DNA of 64,000 nt from Fennellomyces sp. T-0311 (taxonomy: Eukaryota > Mucoromycota > Mucoromycetes > Mucorales > Lichtheimiaceae), in assembly GCA_025266875.1 (NCBI GenBank), contig JALLLT010000059.1, forward strand, positions 124,001 through 188,000, written 5' to 3'. The position numbers and the translations under genes were made by a program. The notes below the pieces were generated by a model that was given only the letters and a program-made list of their open reading frames with translations, ran no database searches and was not told where the DNA came from. Positions 58,872 through 64,000 of this stretch are shown here, piece by piece (position 1 is the stretch's first letter; the number at the start of each line of letters is the position of its first letter).

Positions 58872-59974
58872 TCTTACTGTCGCCGTCTTGTTTCGTTCTC
58901 ATGTTGCCTCCTCAACCACCCACCTTACTTTTCTTTTGGTTCGTCCCATTCACTTGTCCTGCCTCCCATTTGACTTGCTGCCTGGTGATCGTTGCCTAGT
59001 TGTCTCTCTGCTCGCTGCGGCCTTTGCCGTTACTTTTGCCGTGCTCGCTTGTCTTGCCCTGCTTGACGTACCTCTTTGCCATCTCTTTTTTGCTGTGCCC
59101 TGCCGACCACCTCATTCTTCTCTCAATATTAGACATAGATTTTTTTTTTAAAATTTTTTCTTGAATACACTTTAATAATGCTGCTTTATGCACATATAGC
59201 TGTATATTACATTGCTGCTATTGTGCATGAAGTAAGCTGCTGCACCATGCAGTTTGTGTCATCAACTCATACAGGCAGCATTAACATAGCACTGTCAGGA
59301 ATTTGAATTGCTGCTTAACTACTATAAGAAAGCAAACTAGCCGTGCTTCCACAAAGCTTTGTAGCCATTAACGCTTACAATGATTAAGATTCAATTGTAG
59401 TAAAGATCATCCCATCACAGTAACTACAATCGCAATGCTCGCCCATGACCATTGACATGAAACCGAGAACTGAGCACTTTATGCAATAACCGTTTATGCC
59501 GCTCGTCAGGCAGTATGCCTTTTGCGCTGGTGACCTCGGCAATAAATATCTAGAGATATCAATTGTTTAAACCAATGATATCGTAGAATATCTATATACT
59601 GGGTCTCAAAAAGTCATAACCTGGAAAAAATTTTGTGACCTCAGGATTTGATAATTGTATCCAGAAACGACTTCTTTTACTACTTTTCTCTCAAGTTCAT
59701 CTATGTATGCATTCCGTCGATTCATTCGCTAGCAATGATGTGACCTTTTACACTCTCAGTCTCTCAGCTGCTAACCTTCTACAGCACTCGGAATTTAGTT
59801 TATTATTGCTATTCGAAATTCTTAGTAATATCGCAGTTCATTATGGCGTCTACTATGTTAGATACAACAGCTTCTCTAGGTTCCATACAACATTATGTTA
59901 TATAGCAAAGGTATTAAAAGTTTTTTCTTTTACTCTTTTATACTATATATTCTATAGCATAACATAGTGTAGTG
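58872..59974. other. stretch without a recognised gene
   Basis: Probably Crypton 3' flank at the left, then AT-rich sequence. No splice-consistent frame, transposon ends or RNA gene were recognised. Confidence 0.4.
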
Positions 59975-60724
59975 TAAGGTTCTCCATTCGGGTTTTCGAG
60001 TCGGGTACCTACTGACTCGTACCCGACCCAAAAAAAGTCAACTCGTACTCGTCAAATACCCGAAAAACTCGAAACCTCGTACTCGAAGCCCGACTCGAAA
60101 ATGATACAATGACTTAGGTGCAATCAGCATTAAAGTAGCAAAGATTCCGGAATCGAGCTCAATGCGACAATGTCAAGCATAAAAATGATTATACTGGTGT
60201 AAAATGGATCTACATTGGCTTGAAACAGATATTAATAAGAGGCAAACACTGAATTTGAGGCATGTGAAAAAGACACATTCTTCAAAATTGTTTTATTATT
60301 GTTGTTGTTGTAAGTGACACATATTGTGACGATAACAGTTTCAAACGGGAAATGAATGGAGGTAGCAGGCAATAGAAGTATGGTTTGGTAAAAAAAAATT
60401 CACTTTCTAGCTCATCTTATGACCACCTTGCATTTGCACATGATTAAGCCTATTTATGAATGACATTGACGCACGCCTTTAGTAGCCACTCTGTAAATAA
60501 AGCTTAATTATCAAGTGCAACTATACATTACTTTCCATTTGCTATATATCCCAGATGCATCCACCTGTATATATTATCTTGTACATATAACTGACCGAGT
60601 CGAGTCGGGTATTTCAAAAAAAAACTTGAAAACATAACGAGTCGAGTATCTATTGACTTGTACCCGACTCGTCATGCTGAGTATCGAGTCGGGTACGAGT
60701 ATTCAGGTATATTGGAGAAGCCTA
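59975..60724. mobile_element. hAT-type non-autonomous element (copy 2) with 8-bp TSD
   Basis: 750 bp, TAAGGTTCTCCATTCGGGT ... ATTGGAGAAGCCTA, flanked by GTGTAGTG (59967-59974, 60725-60732). Its interior matches the copy at 19141-20165 along its whole length apart from the solo LTR there. It has no coding capacity. Subterminal GAGTCGGGTA words are in both orientations. Confidence 0.87.
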
Positions 60725-60732
60725 GTGTAGTG

Positions 60733-61121
60733 TATTCAATGAAAAAAAATAAAACCATAAGCTTAAGTATACATATGAAGAACATTTAATCATCTGAAGG
60801 CACCAGAAACATAATACTGCCATAGTTGTGGCTAGTTTTTATAACTGCTCGGGCATGCTGGTACAGTTTAGCTGGTCTCATTTTGTCAACCGTACAGAGC
60901 TCATCATATTCGTTTAGTTGCCGATTCTATATACGCTCAGTCAGGTCTAGGGCTCTAAATACAGGCGGGCAGACCTGTGGACTGCCTGTTTTGGCCTGGA
61001 ATTTTCGGGCATCGGGCCAGGAAAGCTGTATGTAGGTAGGTGCCTGAACAGGCACAGTATTATATAGAGGCCCGGCCGTCAGGCCACTGGCCCGACCGAG
61101 TGCCCGAATGTGAAGCATATA
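60733..61121. other. repeat-derived stretch, Tc1 target
   Basis: It contains a TAGGGCTCTAAATACAGGCG start at 60948 and GGCCCGGCC/CGGGCCAGG words like those after 38040, suggesting a second hAT-like repeat that the Tc1 element then entered at a TA. No gene is seen. Confidence 0.4.
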
Positions 61122-62472
61122 CAGTCATACACAAAAAGTATTCAGACGATTTTCAAAAATTTAAATTTTTGAAAAGGACCTGATAACTTTAACCATGTAA
61201 AACCAACCTTCCCAACCATACTACAAGATTCAAAAAACAAAGAATAAAAGATGATGTTATATAGATGCATAATCAAAGAAAAAAATAAGATTGTCTAATA
61301 ATGGGTGTGGCCACCTTGGGCATTAATCACAGCTTGACAGCGAGATGGCATACTAGCAACGAGGCTTTCTGCAAGCTCAAGGCTTAGATTTCGCCATTCA
61401 TCCTGGAGACAGACCTTTAACTGTTCCTTATTTTTGATGTGGTGTCTTCGGCTCTAAATCCGCCTTTCAAGAGCTCACCAAACATGTTCGATCGGGTTCA
61501 GATCAGGACTTTGTGCGAGCCATGTGTCAAACCCTCTAATCTGCCATCTAGTCTTATACCAGGTTGTGTATGACCCTGTATGGCAGCTGGCACCATCCTC
61601 TTGAAAGATGAATTCACGTTCTGGATGATCATCAGACAGAGCGCGAAGAAACAGAAGGAAATTGTCTGACAAACAGTTGACATATGCATCCTGGTCTACG
61701 GTGCCATCCAAAATTACAAGAGGTCCAAAGCCTCCTGCCCAGAAGCAGCTCCAGATCATAACCGAACCTTTGCCAAACTTTACTGTTGGTACAATATGGT
61801 TCCGGTCATACCGTTCGCCTTCGCGCCGAAGTACACGGGCCCCTTCATCATTGCCCCACACGGTAAATCGCGATTCATCAGACCAAATGACATTGCGCCA
61901 TTGATCCACTGTCCAGTTGGCATGTTCACGAGCCCAGTCCAGCCTCTTTTGCATGTGCGCCGTCGTAAGTGCAGGCTTACGTGCAGGAGAGTACGAACCA
62001 AACCCCAGCCTCCCCAAATAGTTGATAATTGTGTTGCGGTGGACGTTGATACCAACTTGCTCTAAAGTGACCTGGTGCGCGGCATATGGCTTGAATGGAT
62101 CAGCGCGTACAGACTTTACAAGCGCTCTTTGGCCTCTTTCAGTTATGGTACATGGTCTTCCACTTCTCTTCTTGGGCAACGTTGTCCCTGTTTTCTCCCA
62201 ACGATGGAAAATACTTGACACAGTTCCCTTGGGAATGCCAAGTTTGGTTGCTATGCCACCAAATGATAGACCTTGCTCGTGTAAGCCGACGATGCGACCA
62301 CAAGTGAACTGGTCGTACTCTTGACTTTTTTCACGCTGTGTATTAGTTGTGTCGCTAAGTGGCATGGTAGTTTTATTGAGAAAGTTTAGGAAAAGAAAGG
62401 GTTTGAAAAAGATGTTGTGTCAAAATTTACGCCAAATATGCAGGTCGTCTGAATACTTTTTGTGTGTGACTG
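61122..62472 (-). mobile_element. Tc1/mariner transposon
   Basis: 1351 bp with ends CAGTCATACACAAAAAGTAT (left) and the near-perfect complement at the right, both flanked by TA (61120-61121, 62473-62474). It contains one transposase gene on the minus strand. Confidence 0.9.
61295..62365 (-). pseudogene. Tc1-type DDE transposase with two nonsense codons
   Basis: ATG 62365 (MPLSDTTNTQREKSQEY). N-terminal paired-like helix-turn-helix regions (GLSFGGIATKLGIPKGTVSS; GRPCTITERGQRALVKSVRA) are followed by the catalytic core: VIWSDESRFTVWG (first Asp), FIFQEDGASCHTG (second Asp), SPDLNPIEHVW (Glu). About 35 residues separate the second and third acids by my count. The stops are TGA (61475-61477) just after EHVW and TAG (61454-61456); the same frame then continues with NKEQLKVCLQDEWRNL to a natural stop at 61295. 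The catalytic triad lies before both stops. Confidence 0.88.
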
Positions 62473-62701
62473 TATATATAACGTTCTGCCAGGAAACATG
62501 TATCCAAACTTTAAACGCCGATAACTTTGTGAATTCATGTCTGTTTCGTATTGAACAAAATGCTGTTGATAGCTGAAGGAGCTTTTCCGTGTAATATATA
62601 GTTGGGTTTTTAATTTATTGATTTAAAGCTGTACAATGTTGTAAAACGTAATTTCAGGCATTTTTTTCCATGAAATTTTGGAAGAATGAAACACAAACCT
62701 T

Positions 62702-63079
62702 TTAATTTTTCCCCAACTGAATCTTCTTCATTATACTGTTGAAATTGCTCCACCACTTTTCAAAGGAAATGAGGTCGCTTTTACCCACATCAGAGAAGTA
62801 AGTATACAATTGTCGAGTAATTTGTACTTTAGTGCAGTTGAGGATCTGATTATATGCGACTTCCTGCTTAATGGTGGCCTGAAGTTCCCTATTGGTCGCA
62901 GTCTTGCAAAATATTTTGGGGATGTCACGTAATCCAGCCTCCTTCATATCCTCTTTGAGAACCGTGAAGCAGAGCGTCCTAATTCTTTCATCCTTAAGGT
63001 GATCCTGAAGTAGCTGTGCAGTAACAGGCTTACCAACTTTGACACGGTCGACAGCGAACACCATGGTGGAATATTTCAT
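62702..63079 (-). CDS. hypothetical protein
   Basis: A 125-codon frame starting MKYSTMVFAVDRVKVGKPV (or at the second Met), mostly helical in character (LLQDHLKDERIRTLCF, ATIKQEVAYNQI) with a final basic stretch. No family is recognised. Length and composition are protein-like, but there is no other support; it may be a transposon-associated gene. Confidence 0.4.
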   Translation of the reverse strand: MKYSTMVFAVDRVKVGKPVTAQLLQDHLKDERIRTLCFTVLKEDMKEAGLRDIPKIFCKTATNRELQATIKQEVAYNQILNCTKVQITRQLYTYFSDVGKSDLISFEKWWSNFNSIMKKIQLGKN

Positions 63080-63343
63080 TAATTACAGTGTAAACAGGTC
63101 AACTTTCTTAAATTTCGATAGGATTGGATAGATTTGGGTGATAAATTTGTGACAACAGGGTTTCACAGGAAATTTCAGTGGATTATGATAAATTTGGGTG
63201 AATGAGTAAAGGTAGTTCTGGGTGAATACAGATGAAATGCTGTTAGCTTTATATATATAATTAGAGAATATACAGTATACAGGAGTGTTGATTTAACACA
63301 GTAGTTATGTATCAACAGCAAGTTATTATTATGTAAAACCATT

Positions 63344-64000
63344 TTAAATTCTTCTGTCTATACCCAGATTTGTACCATGTGGTCTGAGTCCTGGATACAC
63401 ATAATAGCATCTGTTTTCCTTTTTTGATCTCAGAGTTCCAATAAAGCAATCAATGCGTCTTGAGTCTGTAATGTATAGCTTTGACTTGCTAGCATCTTCA
63501 GGATTCGGTCCAATTGGCATCTCATTCGCAGTCGCGCTTACTCCTTTGAATATCCGTACCAGAGCTAATATTTTTCTTCTTCCTACGATTATATTAGAAT
63601 CACCACAAGTCCAATAATATGTACAGGTATTTGTTACACCTACCATTAAATGCATGACTGAAAAATAGCATACATTCACCAAAAAATTCTTTATATTCCA
63701 TTTTTTCTGTACGACGGGTAGAGCAGGCATTCGCATTCACAGGTAAAGTTAACTTGACTAACGTTGAAGGTCGTTTCACATGTTTGTCGCGGTAAAATTG
63801 TGAATCATAGATGTTGCCATAGGTGAACATGCGCTTCGCGACAATAACATCATCTTCAATGTTTGGCGCAGATTTCAATTTCTTTGTTCGTTGCCAGTAC
63901 TTTTTCAGCAAAGTCTCGATGTGAATGTCATGCTTTTCATATATCCAAGAGAGCGACGCGTGATCATTAACAATATCCCGAAGCTCTAGATAATTGACCT
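63344..64000 (-). CDS. partial gene, probably tnp2-like transposase C-terminus
   Basis: The frame is open from the window edge (…DIHIETLLKKYW) through FTYGNIYDSQFYRDKHVKRP and ECMLFFSHAFN. A short intron (donor GTAGGT, acceptor CGTAG) joins it in phase to GRRKILALVRIFKG, ending at 63344. The order (a YGxxYxS block, a basic RxS block, a block with FFS...LAxVR) parallels the C-terminal part of the CACTA transposase at 45422-46870. A second tnp2-type gene cut by the window edge is the best guess; identity is uncertain. Confidence 0.45.

Overview
The window is fungal nuclear DNA. Most protein-coding genes are split by many short (about 45-85 bp) GT-AG introns. The set comprises a Kin1/PAR-1-type kinase, a Zn2Cys6 regulator, mitochondrial Hsp78 and Guf1, ribosomal protein uS11, a SCAMP and a very dense transposon load. 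This points to an early-diverging, intron-rich fungus, most probably Mucoromycota (inference from style, not from a search).

Layout. 1-1144: nothing recognised. 1145-9743: a gene island with a caleosin-like protein (-), a NATD1/YjdJ-type acetyltransferase (+), a Kin1-like kinase (+) and a Zn2Cys6 transcription factor (-). 9744-12731: gene-poor. 12732-14810: a many-exon gene of unknown function (-). 15273-21708: the most notable gene, a 17-exon Fanzor (eukaryotic TnpB-like, OMEGA-type RNA-guided nuclease) whose frame I could follow from ATG to stop. Its intron 5 holds a Tigger/pogo transposon, which holds a hAT-type non-autonomous element, which holds a solo LTR; each level has its own target-site duplication. 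21801-24660: coding relics.

24673-35880: a housekeeping island: RPS14/uS11 (-), GUF1 (-), HSP78 (+) and a SCAMP (-). GUF1 and HSP78 are divergent, both predicted mitochondrial, and share 107 bp between start codons. A LINE-like relic lies before the SCAMP.

36497-64000: a transposon graveyard. Solo LTRs of several families (one inside another), Ty3/gypsy fragments (chromodomain tail; LTR plus truncated Gag), a 9.7 kb CACTA element (tnp2 transposase plus a second gene) that is split by a 3.7 kb MULE encoding an OTU-protease tail, which is itself split by a solo LTR. Then a PIF/Harbinger pair (Myb-like protein and DDE transposase), a Crypton tyrosine-recombinase element split by a solo LTR, a second hAT-type element, a Tc1 element with two nonsense codons, and at the right edge a partial tnp2-like gene.

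No rRNA, tRNA or CRISPR array was found. All spliced models are hand-made from splice-site and phase agreement; no alignment or RNA evidence was available.
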